NCBI RefSeq assembly: GCF_006874425.1
Contig: NZ_VIJZ01000002.1
Span: forward strand, 248,001 to 312,000
Source: Paenibacillus ottowii
Lineage (GTDB): Bacteria; Bacillota; Bacilli; Paenibacillales; Paenibacillaceae
Length of the DNA stretch: 64,000 nucleotides
Direction of reading: 5' to 3'
The notes beneath the pieces are model-generated. The model did no database searches, had not been told where the DNA came from, and saw nothing but the letters and a program-made list of their open reading frames with translations. Positions 26,583 through 35,864 of this stretch are shown piece after piece (position 1 is the first letter of the stretch; the number at the start of each line of letters is the position of its first letter). A program made the position numbers and the translations under genes.

Positions 26583-28745
26583 ATGGCAGACAAAGTATTA
26601 ACAGTATGTCCATACTGCGGAAGCGGTTGTCAGCTTCATTTGCTAGTGGACAAAGGACAGGTAATTGGCGCAGAGCCAGCTAATGGCCGTACAAATGAAG
26701 GAACATTGTGTCTGAAGGGACATTACGGGTGGGATTTTCTGAATGATCCACAGATTCTGACTGCACGCTTGCGCAAGCCCATGATTCGCAAAAATGGAGT
26801 CATGGAGGAAGTGGAATGGAATGAAGCCATTCAGTATACTGCCGAACGGCTGTCAGCAATTAAGGAAAAGTATGGACCTGACTCTATCATGGGGACGGGC
26901 TCCGCACGCGGTCCGGGGAATGAAGCCAATTATGTCATGCAAAAGTTCATGCGGGCAGTCATTGGCACAAATAATATTGATCACTGTGCCCGTGTATGCC
27001 ACGGCCCTTCCGTAGCAGGTTTGACTTACTCGCTTGGGGATGGGGCTATGTCCAACTCTATTCCTGAAATCGAACATTCAGATCTCCTTTTCGTGTTTGG
27101 ATACAATGCGCCCGAAACGCATCCTATCGTCGCAAGACGTATTGTAGCTGCCAAGCAAAGAGGTGCCAAAATTATTGTATGTGATCCGCGTATGACTGAA
27201 ACAGGACGCATCGCGGATATGTGGCTACCTCTAAAAGGCGGCTCGAACATGGCTTTGGTGAACGCCTTTGGTCATGTGCTAGTACATGAAGGGCTGTACG
27301 ACAAACGATATGTCGAAGCAAACACAGAAGGCTTTGCCGAATATGTAGAAAGCATTAAAAAATATACACCTGAATATGCGGAAGGCATTACAGGTGTCAA
27401 GGCTGCTGACATTCGGGCGGCTATGAGGGAATATGCCAAAGCTCCTACCGCTACAATTCTATACGGAATGGGCGTATGTCAATTTTCACAGGCCGTTGAT
27501 GTAGTAAAAGGTCTTGCTTCCCTTGCCCTGCTTACTGGTAATCTGGGCAAACCGAATGTTGGTATTGGCCCTGTACGTGGACAAAACAATGTTCAGGGCT
27601 CCTGCGACATGGGTGCATTACCCAATGTGTATCCTGGTTACCAGGATGTCATCGACACCGCAGTTCGTAAAAAGTTTGAAAAAGCATGGGGTGTTGAGCT
27701 ACCGCGCAAAAAGGGATATTCACTTACAGAAGTACCACATCTCATTCTGAAAGAGAACAAACTGAAGGCTTATTATATCTTCGGCGAAGATCCTGTACAA
27801 AGTGATCCGAACGCTGCCGAGCTGCGTGAAGCGCTGGAAAAATTGGAATTTGTCGTGGTTCAGGATATTTTCATGAACAAGACGGCACTGCATGCGGATG
27901 TCATCCTCCCTTCTACCGCTTGGGGCGAGCATGACGGGGTGTATTCTTCGGCAGACCGTGGCTTTCAGCGCATCCGCAAGGCCGTCGAGCCTCAGGGTGA
28001 TGTAAAGCCAGACTGGGCTATTATTAGCGAGGTTGCTACTGCTATGGGCTACCCTATGTCCTATGCAAACACAGAGGAAATTTGGGATGAAATGCGAAGC
28101 CTAAGTCCCTTATTCGCTGGTGCCAGCTATCAGAAAATGGAGGAACAAGGCGGCGTACAATGGCCATGCCCTACAGAGGATCATCCAGGTACACCGTATT
28201 TGTACAAAGGCAACCAATTTTCCACACCTAGTGGTAAAGGCCGATTATTCGCTTGCGAATGGCGCCCGCCGCAAGAACAACCGGATGCCCAATTCCCGCT
28301 TGTCTTATCTACAGTCCGTGAGGTAGGTCATTACTCGGTGCGTACTATGACTGGTAACTGCCGTGCATTGCGCCAGTTGTCTGATGAGCCTGGATTTATT
28401 CAGATTAGCCCAGAAGACGGAGCAGAGCTGAACATTCTGGATGGCGAAATTGTGGCTATCTCCTCACGTCGGGGACGCATTATGGCGCGGGCACAAATCA
28501 GTGACCGTGTGCAGAAAGGTGCGACCTATATGACCTATCACTGGTGGGTCGGAGCATGTAACGAGTTGACCGCCGATTTTCTCGACCCGGTATCCAAGAC
28601 CCCGGAATTAAAATACTGTGCCATCCGGTTGGAGCGGATTGCCGACCAAGCGCAGGCTGAACGTGATGTACATGAATCATACCAACAGATTCGTAAACAA
28701 ATGAACGTTCAGGAAGCCGTTTTAGCTGACAAGGTGACGAGATGA
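26583..28745 (+). CDS. fdhF: Formate dehydrogenase H-type catalytic subunit (FdhF, Cys variant)
   Basis: Molybdopterin-dependent formate dehydrogenase of 720 residues, the length of E. coli FdhF. It oxidises formate to CO2. The N-terminal [4Fe-4S] ligands are Cys9, Cys12, Cys16 and Cys43, followed by a conserved Lys45. The active-site block is HCARVCHGPSVAGL: Cys139 takes the place of E. coli selenocysteine 140, and His140 follows. Further cofactor blocks are GYNAPETHPIVARR, VCDPRMTET, GPVRGQNNVQGSCDMGALP and the C-terminal SSRRGRIMARAQ domain. No N-terminal [2Fe-2S] or NADH-linked extension is present, so electrons must leave through a separate ferredoxin-like subunit, which the next gene provides with a 4-base overlap (ATGA). 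Confidence 0.95.
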   Translation: MADKVLTVCPYCGSGCQLHLLVDKGQVIGAEPANGRTNEGTLCLKGHYGWDFLNDPQILTARLRKPMIRKNGVMEEVEWNEAIQYTAERLSAIKEKYGPDSIMGTGSARGPGNEANYVMQKFMRAVIGTNNIDHCARVCHGPSVAGLTYSLGDGAMSNSIPEIEHSDLLFVFGYNAPETHPIVARRIVAAKQRGAKIIVCDPRMTETGRIADMWLPLKGGSNMALVNAFGHVLVHEGLYDKRYVEANTEGFAEYVESIKKYTPEYAEGITGVKAADIRAAMREYAKAPTATILYGMGVCQFSQAVDVVKGLASLALLTGNLGKPNVGIGPVRGQNNVQGSCDMGALPNVYPGYQDVIDTAVRKKFEKAWGVELPRKKGYSLTEVPHLILKENKLKAYYIFGEDPVQSDPNAAELREALEKLEFVVVQDIFMNKTALHADVILPSTAWGEHDGVYSSADRGFQRIRKAVEPQGDVKPDWAIISEVATAMGYPMSYANTEEIWDEMRSLSPLFAGASYQKMEEQGGVQWPCPTEDHPGTPYLYKGNQFSTPSGKGRLFACEWRPPQEQPDAQFPLVLSTVREVGHYSVRTMTGNCRALRQLSDEPGFIQISPEDGAELNILDGEIVAISSRRGRIMARAQISDRVQKGATYMTYHWWVGACNELTADFLDPVSKTPELKYCAIRLERIADQAQAERDVHESYQQIRKQMNVQEAVLADKVTR

Positions 28746-29371
28746 GCGGCGCGCGAAACACGCTGAGCCGTCCGACAAACAGAATGGGGTCAGCCGATAG
28801 AACAAGTGCTGTTGCCTCCTCATTCGTCGTTGCAGACGGCGGGCAATGTATTGGCTGCAAAGCCTGTGAACTGGCGTGCTTCGCCGTTCATGGGCAGGCG
28901 GGGGGTATAGGCGCTTCGGTCGGAACCGTCAGTGTGCCTGTGGTTCCCAAGGTATATGTGGTGCGCGCCGGAGATACGTACGTGCCAGTGCAGTGCCGGC
29001 ATTGTGAAAATGCCCCCTGTGCACATGCCTGCCCGGTGCAGGCCATTCGCCAGGAGGACGGCGTAGTCATGATTGATGAGGACCGATGCATCGGTTGCAC
29101 CTCCTGTGTCTTGGCCTGCCCCTTCGGGGCAATCGAGGTGTCTCCAGTCTATCGAGCCGGGCGCGCTGTCACGCAGTCCGGTCTGACTAACCGTGCAAAT
29201 CGAACCACGCTTCCCCGCACTGCGGCAAGCAAATGCGATCTGTGCGCGGAAACAGAGAACGGACAGCCTGCTTGTGTAGAGGCCTGTCCAAATCATGTGC
29301 TACGGCTGGCCAAAGGCATATCCGACTCGCCTCCAGAGCCTCGGCGGGAAGTCTTTTTCCCACGCCTGTAA
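28742..29371 (+). CDS. Four-cluster ferredoxin-like electron-transfer subunit (HydN/HycB type), copy 1
   Basis: Electron-transfer protein of 209 residues with sixteen cysteines set for four [4Fe-4S] clusters: CIGCKACELAC, CRHCENAPCAHACP, CIGCTSCVLACP and CDLC..CVEACP. This is the HycB/HydN/DmsB arrangement. It has an N-terminal extension of about 28 residues before the first cluster (start overlaps fdhF by ATGA), and no Tat signal, so it is cytoplasmic. It sits between fdhF and the hydrogenase gene, the expected position for the subunit that takes electrons from FdhF to HydA. A paralogue follows at 30981. Confidence 0.92.
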   Translation: MSGARNTLSRPTNRMGSADRTSAVASSFVVADGGQCIGCKACELACFAVHGQAGGIGASVGTVSVPVVPKVYVVRAGDTYVPVQCRHCENAPCAHACPVQAIRQEDGVVMIDEDRCIGCTSCVLACPFGAIEVSPVYRAGRAVTQSGLTNRANRTTLPRTAASKCDLCAETENGQPACVEACPNHVLRLAKGISDSPPEPRREVFFPRL

Positions 29372-29403
29372 GGTCAAAATCAGCCGCAGAAAGGTAGAAA
29401 ACC

Positions 29404-30909
29404 ATGTCAACAACAGACAAGATCTCTTCGCCTCCTTGTATGAGGACGTCTGATTCTACAGACCCTGTCATTCATATTGACCCAACGCTCTGCACTGGAT
29501 GCCGACGCTGTGCGGGTGTTTGTCCGGTAGATGCCATAGAGGGGTTGCCTGGAGAACCTCAAACTGTGAACGCAGACCGCTGTGTTATTTGCGGTCAATG
29601 TGTGCAAATCTGCAGCGTATACGCCTCAGATTGGGCAGATTCATCTCCGCAGGCAGCTGCCGCCCAACGTCAGGAACGTATACGTAAACGCGATATGCCT
29701 GCCGACATCGGCGAGCCACTATTTGCTGCCTATTATAGCTATAGCCTAAATAAGGTAGCAGACATGATGAAGAAACCAGGACAGCTTCGGATCGTTCAGT
29801 GCGCCCCAGCCATTCGCGTGTCTCTCGCAGAGGAATTTGGTATGCCATTTGGTACACTAACGCCCGGCAAAATGGCTGCTGCCCTTCGTCGCCTCGGCTT
29901 TGATCGAGTATATGATACGAATTTCGGAGCTGACGTAACCATCATGGAAGAAGGCACCGAGCTGATTCGCCGCGTAACCCAGGGTGGACCATTACCGATG
30001 TTTACATCCTGTTGTCCAGCTTGGGTCCGTTTTGCCGAGATCGAATATCCCGATCTGCTAGACCATCTATCTAGTTGCAAATCACCAATGCAAATGGTGG
30101 GAGCACTGGTCAAGACCTATGGTGCTCAACTGGATGAGGTCGAACCAGCGAATATTTACAGCGTTGCGATTATGCCTTGTACCTGTAAACAATTTGAGTG
30201 CGATCGTCCTGAAATGGAATCCGACGGTTATCGTGATGTAGATGAGGTGCTGACCACACGTGAGCTTGCATACTGGATCAAACAACAAGGCATTGATTTT
30301 ATGAACCTGCCTGATGAAGAATTCGATGCCCCGTTAGGACAATATTCAGGAGCTGGCACTATTTTTGGTGTAACTGGAGGAGTTATGGAAGCTGCCATCC
30401 GTACAGGCTATGAGCTGCTGACGAATGAAAAGCTGCCAAAGCTCCAGCTGGATTTTGTCCGTGGCGAGGAAGGCATTCGAGTAGCAGAGGTACAGGTGGG
30501 CGATTTGCAGCTCAAGGTAGCGGTCGTCGCTGGACTCCAACATGCCTATCAGCTCCTGGATCGTGTGCAGGCTGGCGAATGTGATTATCATTTTATTGAG
30601 GTGATGGGCTGTCCAGCTGGATGTATCAGCGGAGGAGGGCAACCCAAGCTCATGTTGGAAAAACAAAAAGTCGAGGCTTATCGTGCACGCAAATCGTCCA
30701 TCTATGGACATGATGCTGCATCTCAAGTGCGCAAATCGCATGAGAATCCTTTTATTATCAAGCTGTACGATGAATTTCTAGGCGAGCCACTAGGTCATGT
30801 ATCACACCATCTCCTGCACACGACCTTTCAAAAGCGTGGACCCGGCAGGCAGAGCCACAGCAGCAGTGATATGTCCGTCAAAGGACATAACGATTATCCC
30901 GTTCATTAG
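29404..30909 (+). CDS. hydA: [FeFe]-hydrogenase catalytic subunit (HydA)
   Basis: Iron-only hydrogenase that reduces protons to H2 or oxidises H2. 501 residues. Two ferredoxin-type clusters near the N-terminus (CTGCRRCAGVCP and CVICGQCVQIC) precede the H-cluster domain. All three signatures are intact: L1 FTSCCPAW (proton-transfer Cys then ligand Cys), L2 MPCTCKQFE, L3 EVMGCPAGCISGGGQP. The C-terminal tail of about 30 residues is Ser/His/Gly-rich and not typical. No [2Fe-2S] or HydB/HydC (bifurcating) partners are nearby; the neighbours are fdhF and ferredoxin genes, so the physiological donor is probably formate. Needs HydE, HydF and HydG, all in this window. Confidence 0.96.
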   Translation: MSTTDKISSPPCMRTSDSTDPVIHIDPTLCTGCRRCAGVCPVDAIEGLPGEPQTVNADRCVICGQCVQICSVYASDWADSSPQAAAAQRQERIRKRDMPADIGEPLFAAYYSYSLNKVADMMKKPGQLRIVQCAPAIRVSLAEEFGMPFGTLTPGKMAAALRRLGFDRVYDTNFGADVTIMEEGTELIRRVTQGGPLPMFTSCCPAWVRFAEIEYPDLLDHLSSCKSPMQMVGALVKTYGAQLDEVEPANIYSVAIMPCTCKQFECDRPEMESDGYRDVDEVLTTRELAYWIKQQGIDFMNLPDEEFDAPLGQYSGAGTIFGVTGGVMEAAIRTGYELLTNEKLPKLQLDFVRGEEGIRVAEVQVGDLQLKVAVVAGLQHAYQLLDRVQAGECDYHFIEVMGCPAGCISGGGQPKLMLEKQKVEAYRARKSSIYGHDAASQVRKSHENPFIIKLYDEFLGEPLGHVSHHLLHTTFQKRGPGRQSHSSSDMSVKGHNDYPVH

Positions 30910-30980
30910 TACGTTCAACACATAGAGATAAATCATTAGAAGTTATAATTTGTCGTTAGTTAGAGAGGAGTCGAGTTAGT

Positions 30981-31571
30981 ATGAATCGCTTTGTTTTAGC
31001 TGATCCCGATCAGTGTATCGGCTGTCGCACCTGTGAAATCGCCTGTGTTATCGCACATTCACCGGAGAACCCTTTTATCTCGCCAGATGACGAGTTTCAT
31101 TTTCACCCTCGCCTCAAGGTGATCAAATCCTTTGGAGTCACCGCGCCTGTCCAGTGTCGTCACTGTGAGGATGCTCCATGTGCTAATGCTTGCCCGAACG
31201 GCTCCATTACGAACGCAGACGGCTGCATTCTTATTAACAGCGAAAGCTGCATTGGCTGTAAAACCTGTATGATCGCCTGCCCTTACGGTGCGATTACTAT
31301 GGTGCCTCAATATAAAGACGGTCAGCCTGTCGTGCAAGATGGTCTGTACACTAATGTGTCAGGTCGTTTGCAACCCAAAGAGCGCATGATCGCCAGCAAA
31401 TGTGATTTGTGCGAAGGGGTCGACGGCGGACCAGCCTGTATTGGAAAATGTCCAACTCAAGCCCTCAAGCTGGTCGAGCCAGATCTGGTTCATGCCCGGG
31501 TTGAGGAAAAACGAGCTGCAAGTGCACGTCAACTGCTGCATATGACACGCATTCCGGCGACAGGTCTATGA
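30981..31571 (+). CDS. Four-cluster ferredoxin-like electron-transfer subunit (HydN/HycB type), copy 2
   Basis: 196-residue cytoplasmic protein with four [4Fe-4S] motifs: CIGCRTCEIAC, CRHCEDAPCANACP, CIGCKTCMIACP and CDLC..CIGKCP. Paralogue of the gene at 28742, but without the N-terminal extension and closer to E. coli HydN (starts MNRFVLADPDQCIGC). Ribosome binding site GAGAGGAG. The 71-base gap after hydA holds a TATAAT hexamer (about 30946), so a secondary promoter is possible. It may serve as a second docking subunit of the FdhF-HydA complex, or link HydA to another donor. Confidence 0.92.
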   Translation: MNRFVLADPDQCIGCRTCEIACVIAHSPENPFISPDDEFHFHPRLKVIKSFGVTAPVQCRHCEDAPCANACPNGSITNADGCILINSESCIGCKTCMIACPYGAITMVPQYKDGQPVVQDGLYTNVSGRLQPKERMIASKCDLCEGVDGGPACIGKCPTQALKLVEPDLVHARVEEKRAASARQLLHMTRIPATGL

Positions 31572-31572
31572 C

Positions 31573-33021
31573 ATGAACCCGTCTTCTCCGCTGGTCAAAG
31601 TTATGCGTACTGAACGGGATGCACTCGGAGACATGGACATTCCTGTGGATGCCTTGTATGGTATTCACACCGCGCGCGCGATGAACAATTTTGCAGTCAG
31701 CGGCAGACCTGTGAACAGAAACCTGATCCAGGCTCTTATATTGGTGAAAAAAATGGCTGCTCAAGTCAATGGTGAGCAAAAACGGATACCTGCCCGCCGG
31801 GTATCTGCCATTGTAAATGCTTGCGACGAATTACTCACCGGACGGCATCAAGATATGTTTACCGTGGATGCCATGCAAGGCGGCGCAGGCACTAGTACCC
31901 ATATGAATGTGAATGAGGTCATTGCTAATTTGGCCGTCACACATCTAGGGGGACAGCCGGGACAATATGAGCTTGTACATCCGCTGGATGATGTCAACTG
32001 CTGCCAATCTACGAATGATGTCTATCCTACGGCGCTACGAATTGCAGCAATACGCCTGCTGCGCCCTTTATGTGACACGATGTCTTCGTTACAAGCTGCT
32101 TTCCAGCAAAAAGAAATAGAATATGCCGACCTGCTCAAATTAGGTCGCACACAGCTAATGGATGCCCTGCCCATGATGGCCGGGCAAGGCTTTGGTGCCA
32201 ACGCAAAAGCTATAGCGCGTGACCGTTGGCGCCTCTATAAAGCCGAAGAAAGGCTGCGAGAAATCCCTATAGGAGGCACAGCGATTGGCACAGGTATGAA
32301 TGCGCCTCGGGCCTATAGCTACCGAATGGTCGAAAAGCTGGCGGATGAGACTGGATTAGGGCTATGCCGTAGCGACCACCCCATGGACCCCATTCAAAAT
32401 ATGGATGTCTTCGTGGAGGTATCGGGTCTACTCAAATCCGCTGCGGTAAATTTGCTCAAAATATCTGGCGATTTTCGTCTGCTGGCCTCTGGTCCTTTCG
32501 GTGGTATCGGTGAATATATGTTACCTCCGGTTCAAGCTGGTTCCTCTATTATGCCTGGCAAGGTCAATCCGGTGATGGCTGAAATGGCCGGATTGACAGC
32601 AATGCGCGTGATGGCCAATGATGCAGCTATAACAATGGCTGCTGCCTCTGGACAGCTGGAGCTGAACGCGTTCCTGCCGTTGATTGCCGAGTCGTTGCTG
32701 GAATCACTGCATATTCTCAGCAATGCTATTCAACTATTCGAGGAACGGTGTGTTCGCGGTCTGATCGTACATGAGGAACGCTGCTCTGATAATCTGCGCA
32801 ACTCAGCTGTGATGGCTTCCGCACTGGTCGCAGAGCTTGGCTATGATGAAGCTGCTTCCATTGCATCAGCAGCCATTGCACAGGGTCGCTCACCTGAGGA
32901 TATTGCAGAGGATCGTGGTCAACTGACCCGTGCGCGGATTGACCAATTGTGCCATCCCTATACCGTTACAAAGCCTGGAATTCCAGGGCAGGAAGAAGGA
33001 ACTCACCATGGGAATGAATGA
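31573..33021 (+). CDS. aspA: Aspartate ammonia-lyase
   Basis: Fumarase/aspartase superfamily enzyme that converts L-aspartate to fumarate and ammonia. 482 residues. Signatures: GDMDIPVDALYGIHTARAMNNF, GGAGTSTHMNVNEVIAN, QSTNDVYPTALRIA, GRTQLMDALPM and the catalytic-loop SSIMPGKVNPVM. It lies 1 base after the second ferredoxin gene and overlaps hydF by 14 bases, so it is embedded in the hydrogenase operon. That tight placement suggests a role linked to H-cluster maturation (nitrogen supply) or to anaerobic fumarate formation; both are inference. Fumarase is the alternative family member, but the GDMDIP start and overall pattern favour AspA. Confidence 0.9.
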   Translation: MNPSSPLVKVMRTERDALGDMDIPVDALYGIHTARAMNNFAVSGRPVNRNLIQALILVKKMAAQVNGEQKRIPARRVSAIVNACDELLTGRHQDMFTVDAMQGGAGTSTHMNVNEVIANLAVTHLGGQPGQYELVHPLDDVNCCQSTNDVYPTALRIAAIRLLRPLCDTMSSLQAAFQQKEIEYADLLKLGRTQLMDALPMMAGQGFGANAKAIARDRWRLYKAEERLREIPIGGTAIGTGMNAPRAYSYRMVEKLADETGLGLCRSDHPMDPIQNMDVFVEVSGLLKSAAVNLLKISGDFRLLASGPFGGIGEYMLPPVQAGSSIMPGKVNPVMAEMAGLTAMRVMANDAAITMAAASGQLELNAFLPLIAESLLESLHILSNAIQLFEERCVRGLIVHEERCSDNLRNSAVMASALVAELGYDEAASIASAAIAQGRSPEDIAEDRGQLTRARIDQLCHPYTVTKPGIPGQEEGTHHGNE

Positions 33022-34261
33022 TACCCCGAGAAGTAACCGACCGCATATCGTTCTGCTTGGTCGCCGAAATGCAGGCAAATCCAGCATTCTGAACACCTTG
33101 ACCGGCCAGCCCGCTGCTGTGGTATCTCCTGTGGGAGGAACGACTACGGACCCCGTTTTCAAGCCGATGGAGCTACTCCCTGTGGGTCCTATTGTTCTGG
33201 TGGATACCGCCGGACTGGACGATGAGGGTGAGATCGGGGAGCTGCGCCGCAACAAAACGCTAGAAATTGTTAATAGTACAGACTTGGCTCTGCTCGTCAT
33301 CGACGCCACTGTTGGCGTCGGTCCATTCGAGCATGAACTACTTGAAAAGCTACGCGCCAAAAAGATTCCTGTCATTGGGGTACTTAATAAAATAGACACC
33401 CTTGCTGAATCAGATCCGATGGCTGCAACACTGGAGACCGAATTGAATCTCACACTGATTCCTTTCAGTGCTTCTTTGCTCCGTGGGGACACAGAACTGA
33501 AAAAAGCCATCACGAATACACTCCCCCAAAACGAAGATCGCTTCCGCATCGTAGGTGACCTGTTGTCACCTGGCGATCTGGTCGTGCTGGTGGTTCCCAT
33601 CGATAAAGCTGCACCAAAGGGTCGATTGATTCTGCCGCAGCAGCAAACGATCCGTGATACGCTAGAGAGCGATGCTATCGCTGTAGTGACCAAAGAGCAT
33701 GAACTACGCTTGACGCTAGAGCGACTGGGGAACAAGCCTCGCCTGGTCATTACCGATTCACAGGTCTTTATGAAAGTCGCAGCCGATACGCCCAAGGATG
33801 TACCTCTTACCTCTTTCTCCATTCTGTTCGCCCGTCACAAGGGCGATCTGGACGAACTGGTGCGAGGAGCAAGAGCCATTGATCGCCTCAAGGATGGAGA
33901 CCGTGTGCTCATTGCCGAAGCCTGCACTCACCAATGCCAATCTGACGATATTGGTCGAGTAAAAATCCCTCGTTGGCTCCGTCAAACGATAGGCAAACGC
34001 CTCATTATTGAGCATGCATCTGGCTCCAGTTTCCCTGACGACTTGAGTGAATATGCGTTGGTTATTCATTGCGGTGCCTGTATGCTCAATCGGCGTACAA
34101 TGCTTCACCGGATGTCTGAAACGAAAGCCGCCGGGGTGCCGATTGTGAACTATGGTGTTTTCATCGCTTATGTACAGGGTGTCTTTCCCCGGGCTATTGA
34201 ATGTTTTCCATCCGCTATGCTGGCATGGGAGCAAGCGGCTGAAGCCGAAAGTTATTCTTAA
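33008..34261 (+). CDS. hydF: [FeFe]-hydrogenase maturation GTPase HydF
   Basis: Scaffold GTPase on which the diiron subcluster is assembled before transfer to HydA. 417 residues. GTPase domain: G1 GRRNAGKSS, G2 GGTTTDP, G3 DTAGLDD, G4 NKID. The C-terminal [4Fe-4S] motif of HydF is present as C-x-H (EACTHQC) and H-C-x-x-C (IHCGACM) about 50 residues apart. ATG 33008 has a GAAGGA ribosome binding site inside the aspA 3' end; the longer frame from 32930 lies wholly in aspA. It is the last gene of the rightward operon and meets hydG head-on across a bidirectional terminator. Confidence 0.95.
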   Translation: MGMNDTPRSNRPHIVLLGRRNAGKSSILNTLTGQPAAVVSPVGGTTTDPVFKPMELLPVGPIVLVDTAGLDDEGEIGELRRNKTLEIVNSTDLALLVIDATVGVGPFEHELLEKLRAKKIPVIGVLNKIDTLAESDPMAATLETELNLTLIPFSASLLRGDTELKKAITNTLPQNEDRFRIVGDLLSPGDLVVLVVPIDKAAPKGRLILPQQQTIRDTLESDAIAVVTKEHELRLTLERLGNKPRLVITDSQVFMKVAADTPKDVPLTSFSILFARHKGDLDELVRGARAIDRLKDGDRVLIAEACTHQCQSDDIGRVKIPRWLRQTIGKRLIIEHASGSSFPDDLSEYALVIHCGACMLNRRTMLHRMSETKAAGVPIVNYGVFIAYVQGVFPRAIECFPSAMLAWEQAAEAESYS

Positions 34262-34296
34262 AATCTAGTCATTAATACTTTTTCTCTTGACATACA

Positions 34297-34338
34297 AAAG
34301 CAGCCGCGCTGATTCCAACGCGACTGCTTTTTATTTTC
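34297..34338. terminator. Bidirectional terminator between hydF and hydG
   Basis: AAAAGCAG-C-CGCG / CGCG-A-CTGCTTTT with a 10-base loop has T runs on both strands. It ends both converging operons. Confidence 0.88.
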
Positions 34339-34402
34339 AATTCCTATTAATATAAAAATGAGAATTTCATGACGTGATTGATACTACCCATAATATAAAT
34401 TA

Positions 34403-35815
34403 CTAAAAATACAAATCGCGCTCGCCAGCTTCCAATCGTTCGAGTCTGTCAAGCGTCAAACGGCGCGTCGATTCACGTGGTATACGCTCCAGATTCTCTC
34501 GCAGCGCAGCAGCTCCTAGTTCACGTGCCTCCTCGTCCCCATAATCCAGTAGATATTCTTGGAAGGTCAGCAGCGAATTGGGCTGGCACACATTGTGAAT
34601 TTGTCCAGATTTAGCAAGTTCCATGAAGCGATCTCCGGTTCGTCCCTCACGATAGCAAGCTGTACAGTAGCTCGGCATATATCCGCCACGGCACAAACTT
34701 TTAATAATTTCTGATGGTGAGCGATGGTCTCCCACCTCAAATTGGGGCTTGTCTTCCGTGTCCTGTTTTGCATAGGCCCCTACGCCTGTAGCTGAACCTG
34801 CACTAATCTGTGACACGCCTAGGCCGATGACACGGTCTCTATATTCTGGCTCCTCGCGTGTGGACAGGATCATACCAGCATAAGGAACAGCCAGTCGAAG
34901 AACGGATACAATTTTCATAAAATCCTCATCGTTGACCAGATATGGATATCGTTCCAGGTCCACATTTTCAGCTGGGCGCAATCTTGGAACCGAGACTGTA
35001 TGAGGCCCACAGCCAAAGGTTTCTTCCAAGTGCTCGGCATGTTTCAGCATCGCTACAGTTTCATAGCGGAAATCATACAAACCGTATAATACACCGATTC
35101 CCACATCATCTATACCCGCACGCATGGCTCGGTCCATTGCGGTGGTGTGCCAATCAAAGTCCCGTTTTGGTCCTTGTAAGTGAAATTTACGGTAGCTTTC
35201 CCGGTGATATGTTTCCTGAAATAAAATATACGTCCCAATACCCACCTCTGCCAGCTTCCGATAGTCCTCCTCGGTTGTAGATGCAATATTTACATTGATC
35301 CGCCGGATGCTGCCGTTATCTACCTTGACCTCATAAATCTGGCGTAAACAATCGACAATATAGTCGATAGGACAATGAACAGGGTCTTCTCCCGCCTCCA
35401 GTACGAGTCGCTTGTGTCCCAGTTCTTGAAGCACTCTAACCTCCTCTACCAATTCCTCCGGAGTCAGGCGACTACGTGTAAAGCTGTCATTGGTATGCTT
35501 GTAGCCACAGTATTCGCAGTTATTAACGCAATGGTTGCTTACATATAAAGGAGCGAACAGTACAATCCGGTTGCCGTAAATTTGCTCTTTGACTGCCCGT
35601 GATGCTTTGAACATCTCTTCCAATAATTCTGGATCATCTACATGCAAAAGAGCCGCCGCTTCACTCGCATTCAGTCCGCGGCAGGCTCTACCCTTTTCTA
35701 AAATTCCCAAAATGCGCTGTCGATTTGTTGCCTCTTGTTTCCCTTGCTCCACAGCGGCCATAATCTCCGCTTCATTAATAAAATCCGCCGACACTTTCTC
35801 TCGTACTCCACTCAC
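34403..35815 (-). CDS. hydG: [FeFe]-hydrogenase maturation radical SAM tyrosine lyase HydG
   Basis: Radical SAM enzyme that splits tyrosine to supply CO and cyanide ligands for the H-cluster. 470 residues, the family length. The radical SAM cluster motif is CVNNCEYC. The auxiliary cluster motif C-x2-C-x22-C near the C-terminus is exact (CTAC then NVC), which separates HydG from ThiH. Other blocks are LVLEAGEDPVHCPIDYI, INVNIASTTEEDY and GIGVLYGLYDFRYE. Start is GTG 35815 with AAGGAG 10 bases upstream. Follows hydE by 49 bases in the same operon. Confidence 0.97.
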   Translation of the reverse strand: MSGVREKVSADFINEAEIMAAVEQGKQEATNRQRILGILEKGRACRGLNASEAAALLHVDDPELLEEMFKASRAVKEQIYGNRIVLFAPLYVSNHCVNNCEYCGYKHTNDSFTRSRLTPEELVEEVRVLQELGHKRLVLEAGEDPVHCPIDYIVDCLRQIYEVKVDNGSIRRINVNIASTTEEDYRKLAEVGIGTYILFQETYHRESYRKFHLQGPKRDFDWHTTAMDRAMRAGIDDVGIGVLYGLYDFRYETVAMLKHAEHLEETFGCGPHTVSVPRLRPAENVDLERYPYLVNDEDFMKIVSVLRLAVPYAGMILSTREEPEYRDRVIGLGVSQISAGSATGVGAYAKQDTEDKPQFEVGDHRSPSEIIKSLCRGGYMPSYCTACYREGRTGDRFMELAKSGQIHNVCQPNSLLTFQEYLLDYGDEEARELGAAALRENLERIPRESTRRLTLDRLERLEAGERDLYF

Positions 35816-35864
35816 GTATACCCATCTCCTTATTTATGGTTACTGCAATGTTTCCGTTACGACC

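Noticed and set aside
28498..29296. Minus-strand frames opposite fdhF and the first ferredoxin gene
   Set aside because: Antisense of cysteine-rich coding sequence; no start signals and no recognised domain.
32890..33822. 310-codon minus-strand frame opposite hydF
   Set aside because: Low-complexity Ser/Arg composition typical of antisense frames; hydF on the plus strand has complete motifs.
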